Numbered from the stretch's first letter, positions 36,618-49,282 are shown. The stretch: 64,000 nucleotides of DNA from Proteromonas lacertae (GCA_002245135.1 NGBS01000001.1:186001-250000), one strand, 5' to 3'. The notes: generated by a model from the letters alone, not told the origin. Translations and numbers: made by a program.

Positions 36618-39290
36618 CTATATCTCTTCTTCTGTTTCTTCTTTCTCAGTCTTTGATTCATCTGCGGTATTTACTTCATCTTTTTTCTCCTCTCCTCCTT
36701 CTTTTTCTTTTTCTTTTTCTCCATCTTTTTCTTCTTTTGATTCACCATTATCATTAGCTTGTGGTTCTTCAGAATAAATATCATTAGTTTTCCTGGGAAT
36801 AATTGGTCCACCTCCATATTGTGTATATAAGAAATCCCATACATCCTTATTAATTGACTTATAATGTCTAAATGATTCTAAATGTTTTTTAATATTACCT
36901 TCTTCATCAAATAAACATGAATTATCAATAGCATCAGGCACTTTTCCTGCATTAAATATAAAATCAGTCCATTGTCTACTCCATTTCATTGAAATAACGT
37001 ATATACTGGTGGATTTGATAGAATCATATTTTTGAACCATCGTTTCTTCATACTGTCTTCTTTTCTGAAGTGTTGTTAATTCATTCATACATATTTCACA
37101 TATTCTCTTTTCCTAATTATTATAAAAATAAAATAAATAAATATATTATATTATATTATACTTTAATTAATCTATCAGATCCAAATGTTGCTATACATTC
37201 ATTATATAATTCATCTGATAATTCAATATAGTGTTTTGAACTAATTGGCATATCTGCTCTAATATAACCATGTCTAATAAAAATAAAATAATAAAATAAT
37301 AATAATACTCACAACAAATATCTCCATTATCAACATTAGGAACATATGTCAAATTCTTCATTAAAAACCACCAATACTTTGATATTACATTCTTATGAGT
37401 TATTTTATCATCACTTATTTCTTTTTCATATTTTTCTAGTATATTTGATACTTTTGTATTATCTGATGGTGGATTTAGTTTATATAAAGCAACATAACAT
37501 TGCACTTTGTTTATTTCTTTCTCACTCACTTTAGTAACACTATGATCATTATATAACCACCAAATATTATCAGTATCTCGACAATAACAGATATAATGTC
37601 CTCCACCCATTGTACCAATGTGTGTTATTATTGCTACACATGAATACACAGTTTGTGTATATATTTCACTAGATTCTGGACTGAGGAAAGGTCTCATATC
37701 TAAATCGTCAAATGGCAATGTTATATGTGTTGCAATCTATTAAGTTATATTATAAGTAATACTTTTGAATTGAATAATCTACCAACTTCAAATCTTTTCA
37801 GATTTAATATTAATATTTGTGGTAATATTTCAATTGATTCCATTCTCTTAGCTTCTTGTTTTTCTTTACATATCTCACAATAGTATTTATTATCACCATT
37901 AAGACAATTTGGATGATTATAACTTTCTTTTCTATTTTAAAAATAAGAATAAATAAATAAATAAATTATACAAACAATCAATCAATGGAATTGGTGTAGC
38001 AGTTCCAATCATTCTATTAAACGAATGCCAAGCTCCACTTATTATATTACCATCTTCTTTGATTGGTATTTGAATTGTTAATTCCAAAAATGGTGATACT
38101 GAATATGTTGTTGTTTTACAATTATCACAAGTAATTGTTTGTGCAATATATCCTTCAAATATATCACTTATTATATTATGATGACTATTAAAACAATGAA
38201 TCTTTTTATCAATCCATTCTTTTAATTCTTCATCACTTTTTATTGATCTATAACTTTCATCATTTCTATTACCATAGATATATAATAATAAAATATATAT
38301 ATATACCTTTTATCTATTGTTGTAGCGTCAATCATATTATTTAATAATGCTTGTAAACATTCAGATGCATCTTGTTGTCCAGCTCCATCAAAATATGTAT
38401 TTAGTTTGACAAAACTTGATAATATTGAATTTGGTTTAAAACATTGTACTTTTCCTTCTGAAACTACTTTTACTGTTTGAATAAAGGATTTCAATAATGA
38501 ATATTCTTTTAATTTATTATCTATTAATAATAAAAATTATATTATTAATATACAATCGGTATTAGACAATACAATCGATAAATTGTCATAGAAATACGAT
38601 GTTAATATATCACAGTGGCAAAGTGATTGTATAACTGAATTGAAGAAGCAAGTATTACCTAAATTGAAGAATCCAACTTTAAATGGAGATAATGGAGATG
38701 AATCAGTTGATGTTGATGGTATAGGAGCTTTTTCTTGGTTGAATTCTGGTGATCTTACATAAAACAAACTATATTGGATGTATGGAACAGGAAAATTCTA
38801 TTAATTAATCATAATATAATATAAAATACACAAGTGACTGGATAGTCCAGAAGATCTTTATCACATTTGAAACATTTTATTGATTTTGATGATATATTTG
38901 CATATACACAGTACCAAAACAATTAAATAAACTAAATCTAAAATGTTAATATGAAAAGGATATGTGAGAATATTGAATATGTTTTTCAATACACTCATTC
39001 TTGTCACAGAAAATAGAATAACAGTCAGGCTATTATATCTAATATACGATAATACTGATAAACAAATCCAAAAGTTATTGAGCAAATCTTCATTACAACT
39101 GAAACACTTTACTGGTGATTCTCCTGTTTTAAGCTAAATATAATAAATAATATTATACTATTAATTTACTCTTAATATAAATTGAAATGTGATAATTCAA
39201 CCTTGAGAGAGAATCTTCATCAATTTCAATATGGTTACATTGACCATCTATATTTAAATCATTTTCATTCTCATCTTTTGTTTCTGACAT
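36618..39290 (-). CDS. Ubiquitin-specific protease with UBP zinc finger and DUSP domain
   Basis: About 790 aa. The N-terminus is a UBP zinc finger (ICLSPDCYSIFCDKNE, then HIQYSH / CVYANISS and KCFKCDKDL). The protease core has the Cys box FFNLGNTCFFNSVIQSL, GAGQQDASECLQALL, and the His box MGGGHYICYCRDTDNIWWLY. At the end lies a DUSP domain (MKWSRQWTDFIFNAGKVP ... IDNSCLFDEEGN), then an acidic tail. This order matches the USP20/USP33 group. It removes ubiquitin from substrates. The zinc-finger exon junction sits at an ATATCC-GTAC intron and the finger spacing survives exactly. The start MSETKDENEND is 78 bp from the divergent HSP70-like gene. Confidence 0.85.
38911..38963 (-). other. AT-AC intron, ATATCC...GGTAC, in the USP zinc finger
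   Basis: The exon ends YSH and resumes CVYANISSKSIKCFKC. Between the finger His and the conserved Asn there are four residues, and from the Asn to the next CxxC seven, as in USP20/33-type fingers, so the splice point is fixed. The intron is 53 nt, begins ATATCCTTTTC, contains TTTAAT ten nt before the end and ends GTAC. This is a textbook minor-class AT-AC intron. Confidence 0.78.
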
Positions 39291-39368
39291 GAGAAAAAAA
39301 ATATGAATTTCAAAATAGATTTGATGGTAATTGACATGTAAATTTGAATCATTACAAAAATATCAAAA

Positions 39369-40827
39369 ATGTCTAATTGTATTGCAGCTATGTATTATGG
39401 TACAACATCAATTGCGGTGACATACTTCCCTAAAGAAAATGCTGATGATGTTGCAAGTCAAGATGGTATTACAAAGAGTTGTCTTTCTACTTGCTTGTAT
39501 GAACCTCCTAATTTGATTATTGGAGCTTCAATTGAAGAAAAGGATTTATTAAAAGAGAATTGTATCTTCAATTCAAAAAGATTACTTGGTGTGAAAGTAT
39601 TTGACAAGAGAATTGTTGAAGAATTTAAGCACTGGCCATTCAAAATAATTTCTGATGAACATGACAATCCATTAATACAAGTTCAATCTGATACTTCTCG
39701 TAGTTTTTCACCTGAAGAAATTTTATCAAAATTCTTAATAAATATAAGAGAAGAATATACATCAGAATTGAATTCCATAATTTTACCAGTATCTGGGTGT
39801 TTTAATAGCAGTAAAAGATTAAGTTATGTTAATGCTTGTAAACTAGCAGGAATTCCAAATTACAAGTTAGTAAATGAACCAACCGCTTCAGCAGTTGCAT
39901 TTGCCAATAGAAATGGAGAATGTATCCCAAAATCAACATTATTAATATATGATTTTGGTGGTGGAACATTCGATTGTTCAATAATAAAAGTAGAGCAAAA
40001 AGTAATCTCAATTCTTGCAACAGGAGGTGATAGTCATTTGGGTGGAGAAGATGTAACTAATAATTTAGTGGATTATTATGCAAATTTATTAAAGGAAACA
40101 ACAGGAACTAATATATATGAAGATCCTAAAGAGTTATTAAGCTTGAGATATGCTTGTGAAGAAGCAAAGATTCAACTAACTAGTTCTGGTTCTGCAACAA
40201 TTGATTATAAACCATTAGTAGCTAATAAAATCGATTCAACATTAAAATGTGATTTATTCAATGAAATTAACAAGGAATTATTCGAAAGATCCGTTGTAAT
40301 TGTAAAGGAAACAATTAAAGAAAGTGGAATAAATGAAAATGAAATAGATTGTTGTGTATTAGTTGGTGGAAGTAGTATTATTCAATATGTACAGACTTTA
40401 TTATTAGATTTACATATTGATATGTTCAGAGATGCTGAAGCTGTATCTTATGGTATTAGAGCACTAGGCAAAGGAACAATTACAGCCAAGTGAGAATGAA
40501 TATAGAATTAATGAAATATTGACTTATAGTTTAGGAATAACTAAAAATAAAGATGGTAGTGAAATTGATTGGATAATGAAGAAGAATACTCCTATTCCTT
40601 ATACTGAGAAGAGAAGTTATAAATATGATGGGAAGAATGATAAATTAGTGTATTATGTATATGAAAACACAGGAAGTTATGATGACAATATATTATCATG
40701 TTGTCAGATTGTGGTTGAGAATTTGTCTCTATCTTATCCAGATTATGATTTAGAGTTTGTAATTGATACAAATGGATTATTGGCTGTTTCTTCTTCTATT
40801 CCACAGATTAAATGTAGTATTTATTAA
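39369..40827 (+). CDS. Short HSP70-family protein, frame offset near the C-terminus
   Basis: The first ~375 residues are an HSP70 nucleotide-binding domain: VNEPTASAVAFAN, IYDFGGGTFDCSII, GGDSHLGGEDVT, VLVGGSSIIQYVQ and AEAVSYGIRALG. After that a short substrate-binding beta domain follows (ENEYRINEILTYSLGI ... NTPIPYTEKRSY). The helical lid is missing, giving ~485 aa, like the ribosome-associated Ssz1 / HSPA14 group. The N-terminus lacks the exact GIDLGTT (it reads AMYYGTTS). One extra base near 40488 must be skipped to continue into SENEYRI; the uncorrected frame ends at TGA 40491-40493. That could be a sequence error or a real truncation to an NBD-only protein. Confidence 0.8.
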
Positions 40828-40998
40828 TACAATTATAAATAATTTCATGTAATATAAATAATTTGTTGATTTGAGAAGTGATACGCATGAAAACAAAGAA
40901 AAAAAAGAAAAATATAAAAGTTTGGCTTGTCTTTTTTTTATTGATTTACGTTGTTTGAACTTTCTCGTCACTAAAATAATATAATAAGAAAAAAATAC

Positions 40999-43900
40999 AT
41001 GTTTCAAACAAATGTAGTGTTGCTGCTACTAGTTTTACAATTATGTAATACAATGCACATATATAGACCTTGGATTCCAGAAGAAGTGGATTGGTGTTTG
41101 AGAGTACATGGTATATATTTTTATCAATCATTTAAAAAATAAATAGACCCACTTTGGCCTTTCAGTTATGAAAAGAATATAGGACAGGTTTTTGAACATA
41201 AAGGTAGAGAAACTAATAATAGTCAAAATCTAGGTGTTTATTGTAATGCAACACAAGCTCTAAGGATATGTCACATTTGTGAGGATTTCAATACAACTGA
41301 TAGTGAAGGTTATTTATCAAACTATACTTCACATATGCAAATTCAAGGGTGCAAATTGGACATTATTAAACAAAAATATACCAGTAGCCTTTGATACACC
41401 ATATGTTGCAGGAGGAACTCACAAAAATGATTATGGAAGAGATGATAAATTTGTATGTGTAATACAAGATTACTCCTGTCTTGATCCAACACAAAGTCCT
41501 GCTAAATACTATTCATCTGATGTTTGTTCGATTAGATGTTGGGGCGAAAATGAAGGAAAACCATTTCCAGTATCACCACATCCATCTGAAAAGGAATTAC
41601 CATTTCCAACGGAACAATGGGAATATAATAAACGTAAAACAGCTCAAGGATTTATAGATACATTAGCTGGTACAGGTGTAAGAGGTTATAAAGATGGATT
41701 TAGAAATGAATCTCAATTTAACCTTCCCAAAGGAGTTACAGTTGGTTTAAATAATGATGTATATGTAGCTGATACAGGAAATCATTGTATTAGATTAATA
41801 AGAGAAGATAATGTTTCAACTGTTATTGGTAAATGTGGAACAGCTGGATTTGCTGATGGTGGTATTGATGAAGCTCTATTTAGTTCACCCACAGGAATTG
41901 ATTTTTATTATGAAACAAGGACAAATAATAATGGAGATGAATATGAAATAGTGTATTTAATTGTAGCTGATACAAATAATCACAAAATTAGAAAAGTATA
42001 TAAAGATGGTAATAAATATATTGCTACAACTTTGAGTGGTACAAGAAATATAACAACTGAAACAAATGAAAGAAAAACACCTCAATATGGTTTTAGTGAT
42101 GGTGATCGAGATCATGCAAGATTTTCATACCCCCAAGATGTAGCAGTTACACCTGATGGTGTTGTGTATGTTGCTGATACATTGAATTATGCAATTAGAA
42201 TGATAACTGCCTGATGGTAATACAACAACAATTGCTGGACATAGAATAATAGCCTCTAACATTCCTGGTTGTCCAGAACCATGTGAAAGAGTATTAATAT
42301 AATTAATTATTATATTTTTTATTTATAGTTTCAACAAGGATTTAAAGATGGTAGTACTGAAGAAAGTGAATTCTATTATCCAATTGGTATTTCACTTGGT
42401 CCAAATAACACAATATTAGTTACAGACCAAAATAGAATAAGAATGATAACTCCAAAAGAAGTAATGTCTACAGTTCAGAATATAACAAGTTACAATAGAG
42501 TAGTAACTTTAGCAGGTAATGATGAAGTAGGAGAAAGGGATGGAAGAGGAGAGTTAGCAACATTTCAAAACCCCAAAGGTATAATGATGGCAGGTGATGG
42601 TTCAATATATGTAGCTGATGGAAGTTGTAGGATAAGAAGATTGAGATCAGAACATGATGTTGCATTAGAGATAAAGAAAGATATGAAATTCAATTATTTA
42701 GTTAGACCATCTGGTTGCATGAGTAGAGATTTTCCAATAGATAGAACAAATTACAGATTAACACCACATATTGGTCATATTGAGTATAGTAATTATTCAT
42801 TAATTGGTTTATTGAATTTACCATGTGTTGGTGTTCCTACTGATTATGATTTTGTTACTACAAATTATACTTTAACCAATAACAGAGGTGGTACTGGATA
42901 TGGACCAAATTATAATATGTCTGATTTAGATATTGGAACTTCGTATAGAATAAGATGCCCTGAAAGTGATTATAGTGGATTTGTGGTAAAATGTAATGGT
43001 AGTTTATGTTCAGATAATAGTTATGTATGTCAATCCGCAAGGAAAGTCGTTGGAATAACAAATGATAATCTTTACAAACTAATAGTTAGAGAAGGTGCTG
43101 AAATAGAAGGAATGTTTTATACAAGGACATTTTCAATTGAAGCGATAGATGAACATATTGTAGAGACACATACATTAGCTGGTATTCCTACATCACCATT
43201 AGATGATGGATGTGGATATTTAGATAATATACCAGCCACAAAAGGAAGATTAAGTTTAGCTTATGATTTAGCTATGCTTTATAATACAACCTTAACAAAC
43301 GAGAATTACATGTATATCGCTGATACAGAGAATAATGTTATTAGATATATGACTGCTACTTGCACATTTGTATGTGAAAACAATGGTACTTGTGATGGTC
43401 CTGATCATTGTAGTTGTACAACTGGTTGGACTGGTTATGATTGTTCAATTCCAGAAGAAAAATCAGATTTAGATTGTGGTCCAGGGTATGTAAAAGTAAA
43501 TGATGATCCAATTCAATGTGAAGCAACTTGTGTGCAAGATTGTGGTTTACATGGTAAATGTACATTACCTGATACTTGTACATGTGATGAAGGTTGGTAT
43601 GATGCTAATTGTACAACACCAGTTTGTCTCCAGACATGTGGTAATGGTGGTAATTGTACTGCTAATAATACATGTACTTGTCCTCAATGGTGGACTGGTG
43701 ATGATTGTAGAACACCTGTTTGTACTCAAGATTGTAATCATGGTATTTGTATTGCACCAAATACTTGTATGTGTAATCATGAATGGAGTGGCTATGATTG
43801 TTCTAAACCAATATGTCATCAAGGATATTTAGTACCTTATGATGATGATGATGAAGAGAATGTTAAGTATTGGCCTACTTTTGTTCCATGTAATTATAGT

Positions 43901-46900
43901 GAATGGTGTAATGATACTTCTATGTTTGATTGTCAACAGAGAATAAGAGAACAATCGCCATTAGTACCAGCTGGAGCATTTGAGAGAAATATTACTGGAT
44001 TTAAAGAATTACCAACTGGTTGTTTCAGATTAGAATTTAATTTATCAGATCCCTATCCATTGCGTTATTTTAAATATGAAATTAGTTTAAATAATTTCAC
44101 TAATAATATGATACATCAAGGTAATACTCCATTCCCTGATTTATATCCTGAATATCCAGATATAGCAGACTCTGATAGACAAGTTGCACTAGTTGAATTA
44201 AAAAACATGACACAAGGCTATTATGTTTGTGCAAATGGTGGAACATGTTACAATCCTGAACAATGTGATTGTACAAGAGATTGGGTTGGTTTTGATTGTA
44301 GAACTCCTGTATGCAGACCAAGTTATTTTGAAGAAGGAAATGATGAAGAAGAATACAAACTATTAACCACAGTTCAAGGTTATCCGCGTTGGCAACACAA
44401 TGATATGGTTAAACAAGGTGAATATAGATGTTCAATAAGAGCAATGACAGAATTTGAGCATTATTGGTGTTATTCTCCTAGGAATTGTTCAGATTATATA
44501 TGGAATTATCCTACTTATTATAGTCATTATATGGATTGTCCTAATGGAACTATTGTTGTAGATGGTGAAGCAATTAATGATGATTGTGAGAATGAGAATT
44601 ATTGGACTAATAAATGGCCTAATTCTCCTTATGGTTGGCCTGCTGTTCATATATCTTTTTTATTTTTATTATTATTATTTCTTTATATTTTCTTTAATTC
44701 TTATTTTTTTACATTAGATCACCTGAAAATCCGGATCTTGACACTAATGAAGGTTATTTGAAGAGACAAACATGGAAAACATCAGGAGAAAGATGGAGAA
44801 AAGGTAATAGTTGTACTGTTCTATATCACAGAGTTTGTAAAAAGTATAAATTATTTAATAATATATATAGTGATACTGGCAAAGTAGAGAGATTATACAA
44901 TGAAACAATATATTATGAAAATGACAATCTAACAATAATCAATACGAATATCACATTCAGACCAGTCATAGAAGATCGTCATAATACTAATGATACATTT
45001 TTAAATAGAACATATGGTAGATGGTTTGAAGATGGTGGTGAATGTATAGATGAAGTAATAGGTGGATGTTGGAATAATGGAACATGTGTATCACCAGGTA
45101 TGTATATATATATAATATTATCTATTATAATTGATTAGATGTTTGTGTTTGTGCTGAAGGTTGGACTGGTAAAGACTGTAGAGAACCAATTTGTAATAAT
45201 ACTTGTGTTAATGGTGTTTGTACTTATCCCAATGAATGTACATGTAATCGTGGATGGGAAGGCCCAGATTGTGATATTCCAATATGTGCACAGAATTGTA
45301 CAGGACCTGATACTAACAATGAAACTGATCCTTTATCACATGGAAGATGTGTTGGACCTGATTTATGTGAATGTAAAAAATGGAATTCTACCATATTTGA
45401 TAATAGAAGGTTTTGGGGATATGTAGATGGTAAACCATTTTATAGAGATAATTATAATAATTCACAATTAACAGGATGGACTGGATATGATTGTAGTACT
45501 CCTATTTGTGTTCAAGCTGAAAAGTTTGTGTTTAATAAACCTTATGGTAAATATGCAGTTGGTTTTAATCAGTCAATATTACATGGACATGAACCGCAGA
45601 ATAACATTGATGGAGAAGAGGAATATCCTTATTATCCATTGCCTGTTGCAGATTATACAGGTGAGTATTGTAGAAATGATGGTAGTTGTTATCAAACTGG
45701 TTGTTTATACGGATGGAATTCAACGTGTAATGTAACACTATGGGAAGCTGGTAATTATCCTAACAGAAGTGGAGTTGTTAATTACTATAATTATACATGG
45801 TTAGATTGGGAAAATTGGGATGTTGGTGTTGCTGAACCAGGTGAAGGTATTTATGTATGTTATAATTATGGCTCTTGTGTTGCACCTGATACTTGCAGTT
45901 GTCAAGATGGTTGGGAAGGATTTAATTGTTCTATACCTCAATGTAGACACAGACAACCAGATAGTGGTGAAATAGTAGGATGTTTAAATGGTGGTATTTG
46001 TAGTGATAGAGATAACTGTACATGTATGCAAACTCCTTCATTATTATATGATAAATATCCAGAGTTATCGTGGAAGAATCCAGGTTTTATTACTGGTTGG
46101 AATGGTAGTGATTGTTCAATGCCTATGTGTGTTCAAGGATGGTATGATGTTAATTGTACTGAACCTGGAATTAGTGATGCTGGTGAAGGATGTTATAGAT
46201 GTCCAAATATATCATTTTTTTGTTTTGATTTTTGATTATTTTCTTTAATTTTATGTTTTTTGTAAGGTGGTTTATGTACTGCTCCAGATTATTGTTCTTG
46301 TCCTCCAGAATGGACTGGTTATGATTGTAGAAAACCAGTTTGTAGTGTTCCAGTTACAGGAAATTTATTATATCAATTGCACACAGAACAAATAGAGAAA
46401 ATAATAGAATTTGAAAATGATCCATGTGGTGAAAATGATGAAATCATGTTTAATGGAGTTAATACTCATCGAGGTAATTGTACTGCACCAGGAAGATGCC
46501 AGTGTTTATGTAAAGAAAGAGGTACTCCCTTCAAAGATTTTGGACTTAGAAGATTCCAAGGTTATAGTACAGTATATGGTCGTGAAGATTGTAGAGATGG
46601 ATATGAAGGTGAATATAGTGAAGATGATGAATATTTTGTTTCATGTCATTTACAGATTTATGTACCTACAACTGCTGAAAGATATACTGTTCTAATTATA
46701 TTAGTGTGTTTTGCTGCTGTTATAATTTTGTTTGCTTTATGGTGGTGTATTTCATCAACTTGGAGAAGATATAAATTGGTTAAGATGGTTGAAGATAGAA
46801 GAGTTAAAAAGAATGTCAATGTTGCGAAAAAATTGGCAGATGAAGAAATACAAGAACAAAATACTGAAAAGAAGAAGAGAGATGAAACTATGAAAAGGAA

Positions 46901-46949
46901 ATATGAGTATGATCAGTTATTGGCTTTAAAAAATAAAAATTTATATTAA
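40999..46949 (+). CDS. Large type I membrane protein with NHL-type propeller and EGF repeats
   Basis: About 1,900 aa. It begins with a signal peptide (MFQTNVVLLLLVLQLCN). Next come NHL-like beta-propeller units (PKGVTVGLNNDVYVADTGNH, FADGGIDEALFSSPTGID, DVAVTPDGVVYVADTLNY, GEDGSIYVADGS-type). Then follow roughly ten EGF repeats of the CxxxGxCxxPxxCxCxxGWxGxDC type, alternating with unrecognised Cys- and Trp-containing spacers rich in N-glycosylation sites. Near the end is one membrane helix (VLIILVCFAAVIILFALWWC) and a basic coiled tail. An NHL-plus-EGF arrangement is reminiscent of teneurin-like adhesion proteins, but the order is different and no orthology is implied. Two introns here are of the ATATC class. 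Two extra bases (41341 and 42209) need to be skipped. Confidence 0.78.
44651..44712 (+). other. AT-AC intron, ATATCT...TTTAC, in the EGF protein
   Basis: The exon ends GWPAVH and resumes IRSPENPDLDTN in the same frame. The intron is 62 nt, begins ATATCTTTTTTATT, has TTTAAT about 14 nt before the end and ends TTTAC. The only AG acceptor, four bases further on, would break the frame from an ATATC start. Confidence 0.65.
46209..46265 (+). other. Non-GT intron, ATATCA...TTGTAA, inside an EGF repeat
   Basis: Joining at these points gives CPNGGLCTAPDYCSC, a regular EGF repeat. The intron is 57 nt, begins ATATCATTTTTTTG, has TTTAAT about 14 nt before the end and ends TTTGTAA. A GT-AG reading starting six bases upstream would delete the Pro-Asn-Gly of the repeat. 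Confidence 0.62.
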
Positions 46950-47006
46950 CTTATTACTTTATTATAATTATATATATTTTTAGTTCTATTAACAATAAAT
47001 ACTATT

Positions 47007-47348
47007 CTAAGTAAATTCACTTTCATCTTCTGATGTTTTTGTTACTATTTCTAGCAATTTACAAATCTTTGTGTGTTTCTTTTCTTTTGCAAGTGAGTAT
47101 GCTGTACAATCTCCATCAATCCTTATATTTGGATTAGCTCCATATTCTAGCAGCAATTTAACAGAATCAAATTTACCATGATACGATGCCAACATCAATG
47201 CAGTTAATCCAGAAGCTGGTTCTATTTGATTTATCCAAAACTCTCGAAACTTTGTATCTTTTAATATCACTTTTAGGGCAGATATATTACCATCTGCTGA
47301 TGCTATATAGAAGTTTGAAGCATCCTTTTTAATTCTAATTCTACTCAT
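47007..47348 (-). CDS. Small ankyrin-repeat protein
   Basis: A single-exon frame of 113 aa. Two to three ankyrin-like units are visible: DASNFYIASADGNISALKVI, SGLTALMLASYHGKFDSVK-LLLEYGANPN and CTAYSLAKEKKHTKICKLL. The central unit has the G-TALxxAxxxG-xxxVxxLLxxGA pattern. Such proteins bind partners; nothing tells which. The start is 50 bp from the divergent HROB-like gene and the gene converges on the EGF protein. Confidence 0.8.
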   Translation of the reverse strand: MSRIRIKKDASNFYIASADGNISALKVILKDTKFREFWINQIEPASGLTALMLASYHGKFDSVKLLLEYGANPNIRIDGDCTAYSLAKEKKHTKICKLLEIVTKTSEDESEFT

Positions 47349-47398
47349 AATTTCAAAAACATATTTTGGCTCGAAAAAGTTTGATTGGCGGTTTAAGA

Positions 47399-47948
47399 AT
47401 GGATGATGATGATGACTTGTTAGACATAGAAAAAGATATATTAGGCGATGCAGATATACATGAATCACAAAATTTACCTCCACCAAACAAATCTGCTACT
47501 GCAATTGTAACCAGTCATGGAACGTATCTGAATGGGTTTACTCCAGCTAAGTCACCATTTGAAAGAGTTGATACAACAAACATTGAAGTTGTTCAACCGC
47601 CAATTGCACAACAAGAGGATATACCTCTTATTCAATATAAGAAACGAGTAATAATTGTTATTTATTAATAATATAATATAGAAAACAGAAAATTATTATT
47701 CAAAAGATCCTCCTTTATCTTCACCTCAAAGATTAATATCAAATACACTAACTCAGACAAGATCACCACTTCCGCCGACACCTTCACAGTCTATAAGAAA
47801 CACTCATTTATCTCAAATATCACCAATACAACCATCATCTCTGTCATCAACTAATACTCCAATTTCACCTCATTTTCAAATTATATCATCAACTCCACCG
47901 TCTTTACCATTAACACAACAACATCATCAACAGCAATATAGTCAGAAA

Positions 47949-47987
<39 letters not shown>

Positions 47988-48721
47988 AAGCGACACGAAC
48001 AACAATTGCAGCAAGTTACATTAACTCAAAACATATCATCATCAACAACATTACAAGATAATTCTACCAGAGTAATTCCAGGTCCAGCAGGAACATTATT
48101 GAATTATAACAACAATAATCCATCACAATCAATAGAAAATAATCAATCAACGTCAACTAATACTTCTACAACTACATCAAATAATGTTTCGATCACATCA
48201 GATATAAACAACTCTGAAATATATTTATCTTCACCATTATGGGGTGTTATTTATAAAGACTTAGATATTACTAATAATAGTATATTATATATTTATACGT
48301 ATAAATAGTGAGTCATTATCCAATTGGAGTTATATTAAAGAATGATAATACAGATACAAAAATACCTGAATTATTTGGCATTATTACATCCATAACTGTT
48401 AAATGTACAGGTACAATGATAAGTATAAAAGATACTACTGGAACAATAGAAGGTATTATTCATAAGACATTATCTGATGAAATTAATGGACAATTATCAT
48501 GTGGATGCATTATTTTATTGAGAAATGTGTCTGTATTAGTTACTTATTTATCAAACAGATATGTTATTATCACTAAGAATAATTTTGTGAAATTATATAT
48601 ACCAAATATACAAAAACCAGTGAATAGTGTTAGTATAAATGATGTTACAATAGATAGTGAAGAAAGTAAAGATAATGATTCAAATAGTTTATTTGGAGGA
48701 ATGTTTCGAATTCCTTCTTAA
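47399..48721 (+). CDS. HROB-like OB-fold protein (MCM8-MCM9 partner type)
   Basis: About 420 aa in three exons. A Ser/Thr/Pro/Gln-rich disordered N-terminal half with a poly-Q run leads to a C-terminal OB-fold: PELFGIITSITVKCTGTM, IKDTTGTIEGIIHKTLSDE, then LSCGCIILLRNVSVL. The signature 'DxTGxxxGxxH...L..G..LLL.N..V' matches the OB domain of human HROB (C17orf53), which recruits the MCM8-MCM9 helicase in homologous recombination. The start MDDDDDLLDIE is acidic, as in that family. The call is from pattern memory of the OB domain. A different OB-fold protein is possible. Confidence 0.65.
47948..47992 (+). repeat. CAG/CAA tract encoding poly-glutamine
   Basis: Near-perfect alternating CAG and CAA codons encode about 13 Gln within the disordered N-terminal half of the HROB-like protein. 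Mixed codons argue that the Gln run is selected rather than a simple slippage product. Confidence 0.85.
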
Positions 48722-48812
48722 TTGTTTATTTTTTTTATAATTATAATGATGTTAAATTTGCAGTAAACTCTCATAACAAACAACAATATACCAAAATTAA
48801 GAGATTAATCAT

Positions 48813-49109
48813 TTATTCTTCTTTTTGCTTTCCTGATTTTTTGTCTTTCTTCTTTTCACTTTCTTCATAGTTGGTTTTCTTCTCTGGAGCTTCAGACTTT
48901 TCTTCATTTTCTTCGGTACTAGGAGTTTTCTTGATGAATAAACCACCTATATCTACAATTACTGATTCTACAACAGCTACTAAGAAAACAACTATAGCTA
49001 AAGCAACTATCAGATTACTGTGTTTCTTTAAGTATGTAAGATTTGGATATAGTTTTAGGCCTTTAATAAAAGAAGGTATATCACTTATAATAGCATTTAC
49101 TCCACTCAT
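48813..49109 (-). CDS. Small single-pass membrane protein with charged tail
   Basis: A 98-aa single-exon frame. One strong membrane helix (NLIVALAIVVFLVAVVESVI) sits at residues ~32-51. An N-terminal helical part (MSGVNAIISDIPSFIKGLK) precedes it and a Lys/Glu-rich tail follows (EKSEAPEKKTNYEESEKKKD). I do not recognise the family. The length and topology suggest a small endomembrane or mitochondrial subunit. Confidence 0.6.
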   Translation of the reverse strand: MSGVNAIISDIPSFIKGLKLYPNLTYLKKHSNLIVALAIVVFLVAVVESVIVDIGGLFIKKTPSTEENEEKSEAPEKKTNYEESEKKKDKKSGKQKEE

Positions 49110-49282
49110 TTAATACAATAACTATAAAAAAAGAAAATGTCGATTGTAACGATTGTTGTAGTATTCGATTGTTTATCATATGTATTAAATAACAATGGAA
49201 GAATATAAAATATATTTGGACAATTGCTTATGTTTTAGTATTCTTAACATAAAAAAAAGGAATAAAAAAACATAATTATCAT

